From contig VUYT01000015.1 of assembly GCA_008802785.1 (NCBI GenBank), positions 186,001-250,000 of the forward strand: a DNA stretch of 64,000 nt, read 5' to 3'. Source of the DNA: Symmetrospora coprosmae. Taxonomy: Eukaryota > Basidiomycota > Cystobasidiomycetes > Symmetrosporaceae. Below the pieces are notes generated by a model. The model was not told where the DNA came from, searched no databases, and saw nothing but the letters and a program-made list of their open reading frames with translations. Position 1 is the first letter of the stretch, and each line of letters opens with the position of its first letter. The position numbers were made by a program, and so were the translations under genes. This document shows, one piece after another, positions 1 to 12,214 of this stretch.

Positions 1-1200
1 TACTAGCACCGGGTGCAGAAATAAGGACGAGGAAGTGTAAAGGTGATGTGCGGATGTGGGGGGAGAACGACGAGCACGATCCCTACGCAAGCATTATCTT
101 GTGTGTGATTCGTTTTTTCGGTTATCAGGTTCAGACGGTATGATCTCAGCTCGTGCTGCCTGTCGCCCCGTATCGCAGCACCCTAGAAAGAGCCTGATGA
201 TATCGAGGGACAGAGCGAGCACAGCACCCGTTGTGCAGTCGTCGTAGGCGGCGGAGAGGCGAGTGGAGACGGGAAGGGGAGGGAAGTAGGGACGAGATAC
301 AGGATGGAGGATGGAGGAAGGGAGAAGTTTGATAGGCAGGCATAAACATCATGCTATACGAGGGCGCACTCGGACCTTGACTAAGATCGATGGCAGCCTT
401 TAGCCGCAAAGTCCCGTCGTTTCTGCTTTTTTCCTCGCAAAGCTTGGCCGTACACGGCTAGCAGGCGGGGCAAGCGGAGGAGAAGCGGAAGCGGGATGCA
501 AGATAGGCTGAGAGCGGAGCAGGAGAGCGATGAGGGGGAGGATGAGGGTATGCACCTCGAAGGCAACGTCTTGTTCTTGCTGCTCGAATCACACAATCTT
601 GAGATGCTCGCTTGTGCTTGAGTGGGGATTTCTTGAGGTGCTCCTTTTCGAAAGAGACGGCGGCTCCTTCCGGGGGCGGCCAGGAAGATGGGAGAGAGAG
701 ACGGGCAGATTGCCCATGCTCTGCCAGCACGCGTAGATGGACAGAACTACCGTGGAGTCATGGACGTCATGGCAGGGCTATCTATCCCTCTCTCTCCCTT
801 CCTGCCGCCCGCCGGCAGATCGTGATGGGTCGGAGCAGGCGGGGCTGCCTCCTCCCGCATGACTCGCAGCGGCTTTCCATGGCTGGGCTGGGTGGGCTAA
901 CGCACGAGCTGGGCCTCATCGCTGTCGATGCTGCTCGTCTCATCGTCCTTGAGCTTGCGGTTGTGCTGTTCGACGTTGGCCATTGCTGCTTGTGCTAAAT
1001 TAACTTGGGTGTCTGATAGGACGGAAGCAGACCAGGGCGGGGGCGGGCGGACTCGGAGCAGGCAAGCAAGCAAGCCAGCGGTGGCACATCAGACCGGCAA
1101 GCTGCCATGCAACTCACTGCAGGGAGATCGTCTCTGACAGACCGCATGGACCTCGGTTGCTGAATGGTGTTGCACCAAACTAGACAACATTGTGCTCCCT
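1..1200. other. Gap downstream of PEX5, no confident gene
   Basis: This stretch lies beyond the PEX5 stop codon and runs to the left window edge. Several open frames of 60-130 codons occur on both strands, but none shows a recognisable domain, a consistent splice pattern or a convincing amino-acid composition. The only piece with gene-like character is a short minus-strand frame near 911-986, listed separately. The rest probably holds the PEX5 3' untranslated region and flanking DNA of a neighbour outside the window. Confidence 0.5.
909..986 (-). CDS. Candidate first exon of an unidentified small gene
   Basis: A minus-strand ATG at 986 opens a 26-codon frame beginning MANVEQHNRKLKDDE and continuing with acidic and Ser-rich residues. 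It then meets a good splice donor (GTGCGT) directly after the codon for Leu, in phase 0. Without splicing the frame stops one codon later. The hydrophilic composition and the donor suggest a true first exon of a gene continuing leftwards. I could not choose among several possible acceptors between about 560 and 850, so no protein is proposed. It may equally be chance. Confidence 0.22.
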
Positions 1201-3573
1201 CTAGAAAGCAAACCCGTCCTTCCTGAAGGTGTCGATGTCTGCGCCCGGTCTGGCCCTATCGGCAAGGTCTGGGCGCTCCAAGCACATGAAGGCTCTTCGC
1301 AACGTGTTCCACAGATTCTCGCTACCGTCATCCATGGCCTCGTCGGCTGCCGCGGCTGGCCCGCTGTCCCTGCCTTTACCCTTGTAGCCCGCGACGAGCT
1401 TGTCCTTGCGCTGCAGGTCGAGCGCGGCAAGCATGTGCTCGCTTGCCTCGTGGAAGCAGCTGATATTGAGACACGACACGCCCAGGTTGTAGATGGCGCG
1501 TGTGAATGTCGGGCGCAATTCGAGCGCTTTGCGGTAGGCCTCGATGGCATCCTCCGGCTGCCCGCCGTTTGCCAGTGTCGCGCCCAGTCGATTCCACAAC
1601 AGGAAGTCCTAGTGAAGTGATGTAGCGGCGTGTCAGCTCTACAATTGTGCTGCACCATGGCCGTCGCATCGACTCACGTCCGGCCGCACGCTCAAGGCAG
1701 CCTCGAAACAGTCCCTGGCACGCCCATAGTCCGAAGACGTATAGAAAAGGACACCCAGCCCGCTCTGCACATCCGGGTCTACGGGTAGGTCGCGTACGGA
1801 AGTCTCGCCTCCACCAGGCGTGGGAGACTGGCGAGCCCGCGGTCCGGCATTGGCAGCGGCGAGGAACATGTCGACCAGGCGCGCAGAGATGGCCCAGGGG
1901 TTTGCTGCGTTGTCTGTGCTCTGCGGCGGCAGGGCGTTGCATATCTCTGGATAAGTGGTACGGACCCACTTTTCGAGCGTGCTGAAGGCGCGCAGGTCCT
2001 GCCCTTCATTGACGTAGCTGATGGCCAGGCTCATCCACGCCTCTCCACCTCCGCTGCCGTCCTGGCATGCCACTGCCCGCTCAAGCGCCTTGATTGCCTT
2101 GAGCTCCTTTTCGTCGGCCGCCAGCGTGTCTCCGAGTGCCTTCCAGGCCTCGGAGCGGTGCTCGTTCTGGCGGCAGGCGGCCTCGAACGCCAGGGCAGCC
2201 TCAGAAAGCGGGGCACCCGAAGTCAGAAGGCGCTGCCCTTCTGCGAACGGGTCAAAGGACGACATGTATGGATTGTCGCTCTCCTCAACGAACGGGTAAG
2301 GCTTGCTCGTTGCGCGTGTGAGCCACTCGTCGAACGAGGCCGGGTCAAAGCCAGGCACGGCCTCCTCCGCTCCGCCGTCATAGTCGAACTCGCCACCAGC
2401 GTGCAGGTCGTTGAAGTTCGTGCCGTACTGTGCTTCCCAGGCCGCTAGCTCGCGGTCGTCGAGGTTGGACGTGTCGAGCGTGTCCTTGAGATTGCGCCAT
2501 GTGCGCTCGATGTTGCGCATGAACGCGTCGTCCGTCTCGTCCTCCGCTTCCGCGACGGCCGCTTGATCCTCGTTTGCGACGTCCGTTGGTTCCTGGAATG
2601 ACGAGGGCATCTGCGCGGTCTCGGCTGTCGTTGCTGCTGCTGCGCCGCCGGCGGTACCAAGCTTGGCGAACTCGGCCTCCCACGCCTTGTCGTCGAGCTC
2701 GACGATCCGTCCTTTGCCTTTTTGGTCCGCCATGGCTGCTGACGCGGGTGCTTGGCGGTATTGCTGCTGCATGTAGGGCATTGCGCCGCCGCCGCTGCCG
2801 AAAGCCATCATCGGACTAGCCTGGAACTGGTTGAACGGCATCTGCATCTGGGGGTGGTAGCCTACGCCGTTATACGGCGGTGATGGCGCATACGCGGATG
2901 GTTGCGGAGGCTGCTGCTGCTGCTGCTGAGTTGCCGTGCTGCCTGTCGCAGGCGAGGACAGGTAAGAGCGTCGCCACGCTTCGGCTGTGGGTGGCGGAGG
3001 TGGACAGCGTCAGTCAAGGGAGCCTGCCTCAGAATAGCGCAGAGCCAGCCCACCTTGCTGCGGAGTAGGAGAAGCTGTCCCTCTGCCGTTCGCCTGGAAT
3101 TGATTAGCCCAGTCTAGACATGTAGCCGTGGCAGTCCACCATCAGTCAGCGTCGGCGTCGTCAAAACGTCGTCCTCCCTCGCTCGCCCGCTCACCTGGAT
3201 TGGCAGCAAAGACAGGAGGAGTCTGTCCTCCCGTTGTGCTGCCAGCGTTGAAGTGGGCCAGCTCGCGCTTCATTGCCTCCATCGCGAATGCGCCTTCTGC
3301 CCCGACGGGTCCACCGACGTTGCCTCCGCCGAACCCGAACTGCTGCATCTCCCGGTCGAGGTCAGCCTGGGAGAAGCCGTGGCCAAACCCTACAGGATGC
3401 TGCTGCTGCTGCTGCTGCTGCTGAGCAGGTACCCCGCCATTCCTGAAGCTGCCGTTCGCCGCAGTGCCGCTTGGACCTGGGATCTGGGTGAAGCGGTCAT
3501 GCTGGACAGAGGCGTCGCGCTCCGAGTGCTTGAGCAGGCTCTGCAGCGGGTTGATGGGTCCGCAGTCGGCCAT
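1201..3573 (-). CDS. PEX5: PEX5, peroxisomal targeting signal 1 receptor
   Basis: PEX5 is the cycling cytosolic receptor that binds C-terminal SKL-type signals and docks at the peroxisomal membrane. Four exons splice in phase (3573-3195, 3113-3054, 2984-1678, 1608-1201), giving about 717 residues. The N terminus has the conserved cysteine near residue 4 (MADCGPINPLQ), the site of monoubiquitination in this family. The disordered N-terminal half carries polyGln runs and WxxxF/Y-like pentapeptides (for example DWANQF and AWEAEF), which bind PEX13/PEX14. The C-terminal half has TPR repeats, including NPWAISARLVDMF, DLPVDPDVQSGLGVLF and FLLWNRLGATLANGGQPE, and ends with the typical LWNTLRRAF segment. 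Choosing the acceptor at 3113 restores the WANQF motif and the frame. The gene is divergent from the transhydrogenase gene, 386 bases away. Confidence 0.95.
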
Positions 3574-3959
3574 GTGTGAGCTTCTGGCGGTTGTTGATCT
3601 TGATTGCTGTTGGCCTATTTATGCTGTTCTGTGTGCGAGTGCGTGTGCGAACAGCTGTCGCCGTCCTCGAGAGCTGCAGCACTGCAACTCCCCGGCCGGC
3701 CCGCTACAGTTGCCGAAGGAGCCGCCGCCGACGAGGGCAAGCTACTGTACTCGGTACTGGGCTGCACTGCTCTACCCTTCTACCCAACTGACAGCTACAG
3801 AGCACTGAACTGCACTGTGACAGATCACATACATCAGCAGCAGCTTCTTCTCGTCCACTGGCAGCAGCAAACCCAGCCATCACAAGCTCGCTCCGCCCCA
3901 GCCGTTGCAGAGCTGCCTGCCCCACCTACCATCCCCGCACCACCTGATCATCGCACACC
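3574..3959. promoter_or_regulatory. Divergent promoter between PEX5 and HOT
   Basis: The 386 bases between the start codons of PEX5 (minus) and the transhydrogenase gene (plus) must hold both promoters and 5' untranslated regions. The plus strand is rich in CAG/CTG and pyrimidine runs. I see no clear TATA box. Open frames here lack any family resemblance. Confidence 0.6.
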
Positions 3960-6108
3960 ATGGCCGCAGCTGCTCGTCGCAATGTCGTCTCTTCACTCAT
4001 GAGGACAGTCAACCACCATACTGCCTGTCCCTGCCACACCTGCCTCAGCTCGAGAGGCGTCAACGACGTCGCCAATGCAGCCCGCGCAATCATGTCCGGC
4101 GGCAGGGCTAGGACGAGCATCACCTCGGCGGCCAGCTCGCACGCAGGCACAAGAGGGTACGCAACCCCCGTCAATGCAGGCAGCACAGACTACGCTTTTG
4201 AGGTATCTGCCGCCAACCTGCGCTTCGGCGAGGGCGTTACTGTGAGTACTGCATACTTGCTCCGTCCGGCAAGATGGGAGCTCTCTCCCGCTCAACTTGG
4301 CGCTGGCAGAACGCTCCGCCGGATGCCCCGCAATTTGGGGAGCCCAGTGGAGTCGCCAAATGCACAAAGGCACTCAATCATTACTGACATACTCGATGCA
4401 ACGTGTACACCACAGCGCGAGGTCGGCATGGACTTTGCCAACATGAAAGCCTCCAAGGTCGCCGTCTTCACCGACTCTACGGTGGCAAAGCTTCTCCCCA
4501 TGAAGACGGCCATTCAGTCGCTCGAGGAAAACAATGTGCCATAGTGAGTGACGGCAAAGTATCTTCACTGCAATCGGAAATGCTTGAATGCTGATGCCGG
4601 ACGCCCCCGCAACCACACTGTGCAGCGAGATCTTCGACAAGTGCCGGGTCGAGCCCAACCTCGAGAGGTGTGTCGATGAAAGACCGATGTTTGCTCGATA
4701 TGCCGAGTACTGACATTGTGCGCGACACCGTCGCAGCTGGAACGAGGCCATCTCCTTTGGCCGTCAGGGCAACTTTTCGCACTTCCTCGCGGTCGGTGGC
4801 GGGTCGAGCATGGACACTGCCAAAGTGGCCAACCTGTACTCGTGCTACCCAGAAGCCGAGCTCCTTGACTTTGTCAACGCACCCATCGGCAAGGGCTTGC
4901 CCATTGCGCAGAAGCTCAAGCCCCTCATCGCTGTCCCCACCACGGCTGGAACGGGGTCCGAGACGACGGGCACGGCCATTTTCGACTACACGCCGCTTCA
5001 GGCAAAGACTGGTATCGCCAACAGGGCGCTGAGGCCGAGCCTTGGCATCATCGATCCCCTCAACACGGTAAGCCTTTTCATTCGGTCTTTCGTCTGGACG
5101 AGTCGCGAACGGCAATGCTGATTTGTTGTGTATTTGCAGGACTCGTGCCCGCGCGCGGTGCACATCTCCTCCGGCCTGGATGTCCTCTTCCACTCGCTCG
5201 AGTCCTACACTGCGATTCCGTACAACGAGCGTGGACCTAGGCCGACCAACCCGCTCAACCGTCCCGCTTACCAGGGTCGCAACCCGTGAGTTTCTCTTTG
5301 ATCAGACAAAGAGTCGACGATCGATTCGCTTATGCGATTGGTCCGCAGCATCTCGGATGTCTTCTCGATGTGGGCGCTCCAGCAGACCATCAAGTACCTC
5401 CCGCGGGTCGCAAAGAACCAGGACGACAAGGAAGCAAAGTCGCAGATGCTGCTCGCGTCTACCTTTGCCGGTATCGGGTTCGGCAACGCAGGGTGAGCCC
5501 GTCTTACATGCCTGCTTTTTCGCGAGACAGCACCGCTTGCTGACCGACCCTTGCGTGACTGCCGCGCACTGCAGAGTGCACCTTTGCCACGGTCTCAGCT
5601 ATCCTATCTCGGGGCTGAACAAGTCGCTGGCCAACTACACTGGCTCGGGCTACCCAGTCGATCACCCTATTGTGCCTCAGTGCGTGCTATCGCTCTAATC
5701 GGGCATCAACCTGGAAATGCTGATGCGCTGCTTTCGGCCTATGGCAGCGGTGTATCGGTCGCCATTACTGGCCCGTCCGTATTCGAGTGGACGACCCCAT
5801 CCGCACCCGATCGCCACCGCCAGGCTTCGTCACTCTTTAACGAGTACAAGCCGGACGATGTGCAGGACGACCGGCTTTCGGATGAGAACGTCGGTGGACT
5901 GCTCCACGACCGGATCGCCAGATTCCTTGTCGACCTCGACCAGCCGAGAGGCCTCAAGGGTCTCGGGTACAAGGACGAGCACATCCCCGCGCTCGTCAAG
6001 GGTGCCATTCCGCAGGCCCGCGTGATGGTCCTTGCGCCGGGCTACGACGCCGGCGAGGGCGCCACCGAACAGCTCTCTGGCATTCTGCAGCGCGCTATGA
6101 GCTTCTGA
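3960..6108 (+). CDS. Hydroxyacid-oxoacid transhydrogenase, mitochondrial (ADHFE1-like)
   Basis: The enzyme belongs to the iron-containing alcohol dehydrogenases of the ADHFE1 group. They couple oxidation of 4-hydroxybutyrate to reduction of 2-oxoglutarate, with cofactor bound in the enzyme. Eight exons join in phase (3960-4241, 4416-4543, 4626-4667, 4737-5067, 5140-5285, 5349-5492, 5575-5679, 5748-6108), giving 512 residues. The first 60 residues are basic and Ser/Ala-rich, fitting a mitochondrial presequence. The dinucleotide-binding core shows FLAVGGGSSMDTAK and PTTAGTGSETT. Putative metal ligands sit in SSGLDVLFHSLES (Asp, His) and GVHLCHGLSYPISG (His residues). The C terminus ends with the usual helical domain. 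Length and order match the family. The in vivo substrate in fungi is inferred, not shown. Confidence 0.92.
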
Positions 6109-7653
6109 GGGAGCGAGTCAAGGAATGTCCAATGTAGCAAGCGAGAGGCAGAAAGCAACAAATGGAAGGTATTGATTGTCCCGGTCGCCGATGCGCTTGG
6201 CCAGGTCCGTTGCAGTTCGCATTCGACACACATCTGCCTCAGGCATCCTTCGCCACCCATTGATAAAACGCTGCTTCAGACATGCATGTACACCACGCGC
6301 ACGCCACTGCTGTTCATCACGAGTCCAGAGTCGACTAGCACAGCATCCTCAGGCAGTACTCCGTCCCTGAGGAACGGCGCCTCTCCAGATTTGGCACCTG
6401 GTGCGGGATACTTGAGCGTCGCCTAGAAGGCACGGCAGAAATGCAGATCGCGCTGAGCCAGGAGCATGCGTAGCTCGGCGACGGTCGTGCGCTTGGGAAT
6501 GCGATCTGTTTAAGCAGAGACCGGACCGCTGGGGATCAGGCGCAGAGGGCGACAACGCAGATGCTTCGATAGCACACCAAGAGCCGTCTCGCCAATCCAA
6601 TGATATTGCGTCTTGCCCTTGAACTGAATGAGGCGGTCTGGGGGATCGGCTTGTCGTCTGGCTTAAAGTACTGCGTAACGTCTGGGATGTACTGCTTTAC
6701 GCTCAGGAGAACCATGAACATGGCAAAGGTACGGGAGTGAAGAACGCGTGGTGCAGATAGTGTAGCGCAGGAGTAGTAGATGGAGGAGAACAGACAGCGG
6801 CAGCGTGTCACTGCATGTACGGAGGTGGGGAGATTGCACGAAAGGGCCAGGGCATGGGCCGGCTCGAGCCCGAATCAGTCTTAGAGTAGCGCGAGTCAGA
6901 GCTTAGAATAGGTCGCAGTGCTGGGTACACAAAGGCGACGTCAGTTGGTTGCTGGGGTATATGGCGGTACAGAGCCGTGCATTTGTCAAGGCGATGTCGG
7001 CGGGCCTGGCGGAGCATCTTGAGTTTGGTGATGAGGCGCACAACAGGGAAGGAGAGCCGAGTTTGACGTTGCAGACCATGTAGTTCAGTGAGCGCTGAGC
7101 GCTCAGCCTTGATCAGCTTGTCACGGAGGTTCGACATGTGCAGGATCCGGGAGCGGCCACTCGATGCATATGAAAGGTGATGCTCGCAGACAGCCTGCCT
7201 GTCATCCTGTCAGATAGCAGCTACTTCTCTTCATCATCCGGACGCGCATATCTCCCCCTAGATCTTCTCCCATTGGGTGTTGTGCCATTTCCAATGCAGA
7301 TCCTCCGCTCTCAACTTCCGCGTGCTGAGCGTTGAGCTTCGGCTCCCCGAGTCTGTTTGGCCTCCGTCTGTCTCGTGCCTCACCCTCTCGGAACCTCGAC
7401 TTCCACTTTTTCGTTGCGAGCGAGCATCCTGCTGCGACGAAAGGACGTGCATACACATCGTCTTGCATTCCCAGCTGGCACATCTGCCGATCTCCCTTGC
7501 GCTCACCGCTTCTCTCCGCGAAACCCCAGCGGAAAGCTCGTGACCAGTTTGCTTTGACTTCTCGCAGAAGCGCGTCTCGGTGAGCTCGCAAGACGACAGG
7601 GACGCCCTAGAGTCTTCCTAGCTGATGTCGCAACGCCGTACAGTCTCATCACC
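6109..7653. other. 1.5 kb gap, no resolvable gene; possible unrecognised minus-strand gene or remnant
   Basis: No complete gene can be supported between the transhydrogenase stop and the F-box-like start. On the minus strand, an ATG at 7137 opens 109 codons (MSNLRDKLIKAERSALTEL...), basic and helix-prone. Short protein-like stretches follow at about 6680-6810 (SVKQYIPDVTQYFKPDD), 6535-6650 (FKGKTQYHWIGETALG), 6425-6500 (RTTVAELRMLLAQRD) and 6280-6425. They lie in different frames. I found no set of canonical introns joining them and recognise no family. The piece may be a decayed gene, an intron-rich gene I cannot parse, or chance. The region from about 7200 to 7650 is probably the promoter and leader of the next gene. 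Confidence 0.4.
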
Positions 7654-9144
7654 ATGTCCGTCGCATCTGGCACGCGCATTCCTGCGCTCGAGGTCCTGTC
7701 CTGCCCGGAGCTCTTCTCGCTCATCAACGAGAGCTTCTTCCACGAGCAGCGACACCTCGCCTCGCTCGCCCTGCTCAACAAGGAGGTCAGCGAGCTGGCC
7801 TACACCCATCTCTACCGCACGCTGCACCCAGTCTACTCACAGCAGCGCCCTACCGCGCACAATGTCCAAGACAGCCCCGGCGACGCGATCAAGCTCGCCC
7901 GCTACGTGAAGCGGATCGTCGCCAATGCAAGCAACGTCGAGCACCTGCTATGGGCGTTGCAGCACTGCCCGCGCGCAGACGAGCTCGAGGTGCGCACCTC
8001 GCTCCCGGAAGAGTTCGTCGCCGCCATCGGAGCTGCGCGCCCTGCGATACACCACCTCCTCATCCACATGTCGCATCCAGACTTTCACGCAGATAAGCCC
8101 GAATCGAGCGTAGGTCTGGGAGGGCAGCCCATCTATCACAGCCACATGCACGAGCATCGTGAAGGCATGCAGGCTCTGCAGATGGGCAATGTGCACGACC
8201 TCGTCCAGATGCTCTCGCCGAGTATGCGCATCCTCTCGCTGCACGGCTTCCCCTTCTTCCACCTCGCCGCCATCCTTGGGAGAACCAACAGCCAGGTGCC
8301 GGACGTCCGCGTGCACGAGAAGTCACTGCTGCCTGGCGGATGGGACGATAGCTATGCCCAGGTTTCGGCGCAGCAGTGGCAGCAACTCCTCGTTCCCTCC
8401 GGAGCGTCAATGACGCACCTCGAACTGGACGCAAAGTACCGGGACGCAGGTCTTTTCAACTTATCAGCACCCTCGCCATACATATCCCACCTTCAAATCT
8501 CCTACACCGCGCCGACTCCACCACCAGAAGGCAAAGTGGCTTTCGAGGACAAGCCGAAGCCCGACCTTCTGCCTCCCGCGCACGCGCCAGTGTATGGCAA
8601 TATGCCCGCGCAGCCGCACTATAACACAGGCGTAGCATTGCATCAAACCGATAATTTCATCGCGTACGCACCTGCGCCCCAGCATCAACAGCAGAACCAG
8701 CATCAGCATCTTCCGCCGCTCGCACCCGCACCGCCGCCGGCACCAGCGGTGGCACCCGCCCCAGTGGCCCCTCAAGGCCAATTCATATCATGCATCTTCA
8801 GCCCGATGTTCTACCCGGATTACGTTAGGCCCTTCCTCATTCAAGTGCCGAAAGACTTTGCGCCGTGGTACGCGTACGAGCCTCAGGTAAGTCCCCCTCC
8901 CATATGACACTGTCTAGCAGTGGGACCAGCAGCTGAGGCGATGCCCTGCCCGCAGTTGCTCGACCCGATGCAGCTCCAGAACGCTTTGGCCGGCGATATT
9001 CCACGAGTCGAACGGGAGCTCCAAGCGATGATTCTCAACTCGACGACCTATCCATCTGTCCAGCAACCGGCATATCACGATCCCGCCCCTCAAACAGCCT
9101 ACCACGACCCAGGAAGCGCTGCTCAGTCATATCACTATCAGTAA
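7654..9144 (+). CDS. F-box-like protein, function unknown
   Basis: Two exons (7654-8886, 8956-9144) join in phase 0 and give 473 residues. Residues 8-60 (ALEVLSCPELFSLINE, then HLASLALLNKEVSELAYTHL) resemble the F-box-like start of many basidiomycete proteins, which often act as substrate receptors of SCF ubiquitin ligases. The central part (about 90-270) has LRR-like alternation such as MRILSLHGFPFFHLA and MTHLELDAKYRD. Residues from about 320 are Pro, Gln and His rich and probably disordered, followed by a more ordered stretch (FYPDYVRPFLIQVPKDFAPW) and a Gln/Tyr-rich tail. The start is the first ATG, with favourable context (accATGT). The F-box assignment rests on a short motif. No partner or substrate can be inferred. 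Confidence 0.6.
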
Positions 9145-9322
9145 AACAGGGCGAGTGCTTCCTGCGTTGCCGCCCTCCGCATACATACAGAGACGGCTCC
9201 TCTTTAGCCCGCCTGCATCGAACTATCTTCGTTTTAAGTGCCCTCCTCTATCAGTGCCCTCATAATTCGCCTTTCGCCGCTCCCCTGTTGAAGAGCGAGG
9301 TCCTCGTTGTCTCCATCATGCA

Positions 9323-12059
9323 ATGCAGTACAATACTCTCGGTGCCCGCATTGCTGCGAGAGCCTTGCCTTCTTGTGCTAGGCTGCTTCGCTCTCAGGCA
9401 CGAGTCGCCTTCCCGCGTGTCGGCGACGTGACGACCGAAGCTGTTGTTGCAGGAGGGCAGATGGCGGATGTGTTTGACGCCTCGACGTCGATGATGGCGT
9501 CGCCGTATGCGAGCACGTCGCGGCATCAGCTCGACGACGGCGAGTCTGCCATGATGCCCACTCTCGCCCAGCTGCTGCAGGAGACGGTCCGCCATGCGGC
9601 TTCGGGGCACAGCAGCAGCGGGAGCAGCTTGCAAGGTATCAAGCGCGTACAGCAACAGCAGCAGCAGTCGTCAACGGGCACATCGACGTCCAGCGCCATC
9701 GCATCACTGCCGTCCCTCCCAAACCTGTCGAGCCCGGCCTCCCGCGCCTACCTCAGCTCGCTGCTCGCCAAGGACCTCCCGAGCCTGCTGAGGGAGCCGG
9801 ACGAGCTCAAGAAGCAGAGCGAGCACCTCGATGCCGACCTTGCAAATCTCTGCTATCGCTCGACGCGCGATCTGCTCGGAGTCGGCGAGTCTGTCGATGG
9901 CGTCGAAGATGGCTTCGGGTGAGGCGTTCGCGCAACGGCGTGGACATTGCGGTCCGCTCTCGAGGATGGCCTACGCGATGGACTGACCGTCTCGCATGTA
10001 CTTGCACCGCTCCACAGGCATATGCAGTCGACGCTGGACTCGCTGCTGAACTGTACCGAGCAGGTGGGTCACGTTGTCGTGGTGATGTCGCACGAGCATT
10101 TGCAGTTCTGACTGACATACACCCAAACACTCGCAGCTCTCTACATCGTGCTCAGACTTCACCACGTCAATATCGCCCATCCTATCATCCCGGTCCCGCC
10201 TCAACCTCGTTCGCTCGCACATCACGAGCATCGAAGACATCCTGAGCATACCCCGGCTCGTCTCGACGTGCGTGCGAGGCGGGTGGTGGACAGAAGCGAT
10301 GGAGCTCGTCCATCGCGCCCGGGACCTAGAGCAGCTCCTTCGACCCGCTTCCCCGTCCACCAGCGCGGGCAAACGCAAGGACTTGCTCAGCACCGTCCGA
10401 GAAGAGGTGGAAGTCGAGGTGCGCGGGCTGCGCGTCCGCATTATCGAGGGTCTGCGCAGCAGGGGACTCAAACTGCCTGCTGCAGTCCGGAGCGTAGCCT
10501 TGTTGCGGAAGATGACGCAGTCTAGCCAGGAAGCGTCGTCAACATCGGGAGAAATGAAGACCTTGGCGAGAGAGGCCTCTTCCTCCGGCCCGTCATCCAG
10601 TCTCTCGGAGCCAGAGCTACGCTTGACACTCCTCACGAGCAGATGGGACTGTCTCAGAAGCCAGCTCGATCAGCTCGAAGTGTCGGCGAGCGCATCAGAG
10701 GACAGCGGGAGCACCGAGGACCACGTGCGCTACCTCAAGAGATGGCTCGAGATCTGGCGAGAGGTCGTGGGCGAGACCGTCAACATCTATTCCGAGATCT
10801 TTCTGTCACAGGCGACCGCAGCACCGACCTCGTCTCCGTCGCCGTCGCCATCCTTGGCGCGAGGATGGCAATCTGCAGACTATCTTTCCCAGCAGCTGCT
10901 GCCGAATGCGTCTGATGCGGGGACACCGGCCAGTGTTCCGTCGCGACTGCATCTCATACAGCCACATCCGCCCTTGTCCATCTTTCTCAGCCAATGCCTG
11001 CAGTCTCTGCGTCAGCTGCTCGCAACCCAACTGCCTCGGATAACGGCGGTATCCGCCCTCGCCTCGCTGCAGACGCAGATATCCTACTGCGCGACAGCTT
11101 TTGCCAAGTTTGGCTTCGACTTCCGCCATCTCCCTAACTCCCTTGTCGTCGAGCGGGTGCGGCAAGTCACCCTAGATCGATTGGCAGCCGCCTCGTCAGC
11201 ATTGGAGAAGGACTTCCAGCGGGCTTTGACCATGTCGGGCTCAAGGAACGGACGCCCGCGGATACTGCTGGGCGCGCTCGTTGCTGTGGACGCGCGCTCG
11301 GCGATCCTGACGCTGCAAGAGGGGGATCTGCCACTCGCTGACAAGGACTCAATCACATCACAACCACCGACCTTCATCACTCTCTTTCCGCCTCTCGCCA
11401 AGCTGCTCAACGCCCATGCATCAGCGCTCAACGAGCTGCGCCTCTTCCCGCTCGTGGCGCTGCACGCGCAAATACGGCACAGCCAGCTGGAACAGCTCAA
11501 TGCATGCACGGCCATTCTCCAGCATTTTATGTCTGCCTTCGCTACGGCCACAAAGGCGGTACAGACGTCTCCGAATCCGGACGCGGACTTTGTGAAGGAG
11601 CAGCAGGATCAGGGAGCCGTTGTCAGGCGCATCGCCATCGTCTTCGCCCGCACTGTCGTGCCCTGGTGTCGGTGGGCTCTCGAGGAGGGAGTCTATCCGG
11701 GTCTGCACTCTCAGCAGAAGCACGCTTCGTCCGAGATGCTCGAGAACGGTCTGCAAGATTCGCTCGCAGCGCTGCTGGAAGTAGCCGGAATCGTTGCCGA
11801 ACCTGCAAAGGAAGAGTCAGCGAAAGTGCTCGAGGCGACTACAAACGGTCATGATGTGCCGGGGAAGGCGGAAGAAGGAGGAGCCGAGGATGCTCAGCCG
11901 GCAGTAAAAGCTGACGATTCGCTCACCGGCAAGGTCGAGCCTGCAGGGTCCGCCTCTTCAGACGGCAAGAAAGGGGCGCCCGACGGAGACACACAGAACA
12001 CGCCAAACTCGGATGACACTGTCGTACCGGCTGCCGTCGAGCATGGCAACAGCGCTTAG
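9323..12059 (+). CDS. COG8: COG8, conserved oligomeric Golgi complex subunit 8
   Basis: COG8 (Dor1 family) is a lobe B subunit of the COG tether, which captures retrograde vesicles at the Golgi. Three exons (to 9918, 10018-10063, 10137-12059) join in phase. The family region starts near SRAYLSSLLAKDLPSLLRE and continues through heptad-like helices (DLANLCYRSTRDLL, SRLNLVRSHITSIEDIL, LVSTCVRGGWWTEAMEL) to a C-terminal helical part (VVRRIAIVFARTVVPWCRWAL). The last 100 residues are acidic and low in complexity. The start is uncertain. The ATG at 9323 gives 854 residues with an Arg/Ala-rich leader atypical of COG8, and an out-of-frame ATG lies 5 bases before it. The ATG at 9461 (MADVFDA) gives 808 residues and seems at least as likely. 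Confidence 0.87.
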
Positions 12060-12214
12060 CGACGCGACAAGGCAAGTCATTGCCGTCAAGCATTCGTCGC
12101 GTCTACGTGCATGCTCAGAAGGATTCAGCCTTTCGGAGCGGGTCTAGCTGTGTCTACAAAGGGTCGACCTCCCCGTCACGACATCGCTTCCCCGAGCAAC
12201 ATCCACTGCGCAAG

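Noticed and set aside
3395-3424. CTG/CAG tract as a regulatory microsatellite
   Set aside because: It encodes a polyglutamine run in PEX5 and is ordinary coding low complexity.
4477-5193. 238-codon minus-strand frame
   Set aside because: Covers introns and exons of the transhydrogenase gene in antisense; no family resemblance.
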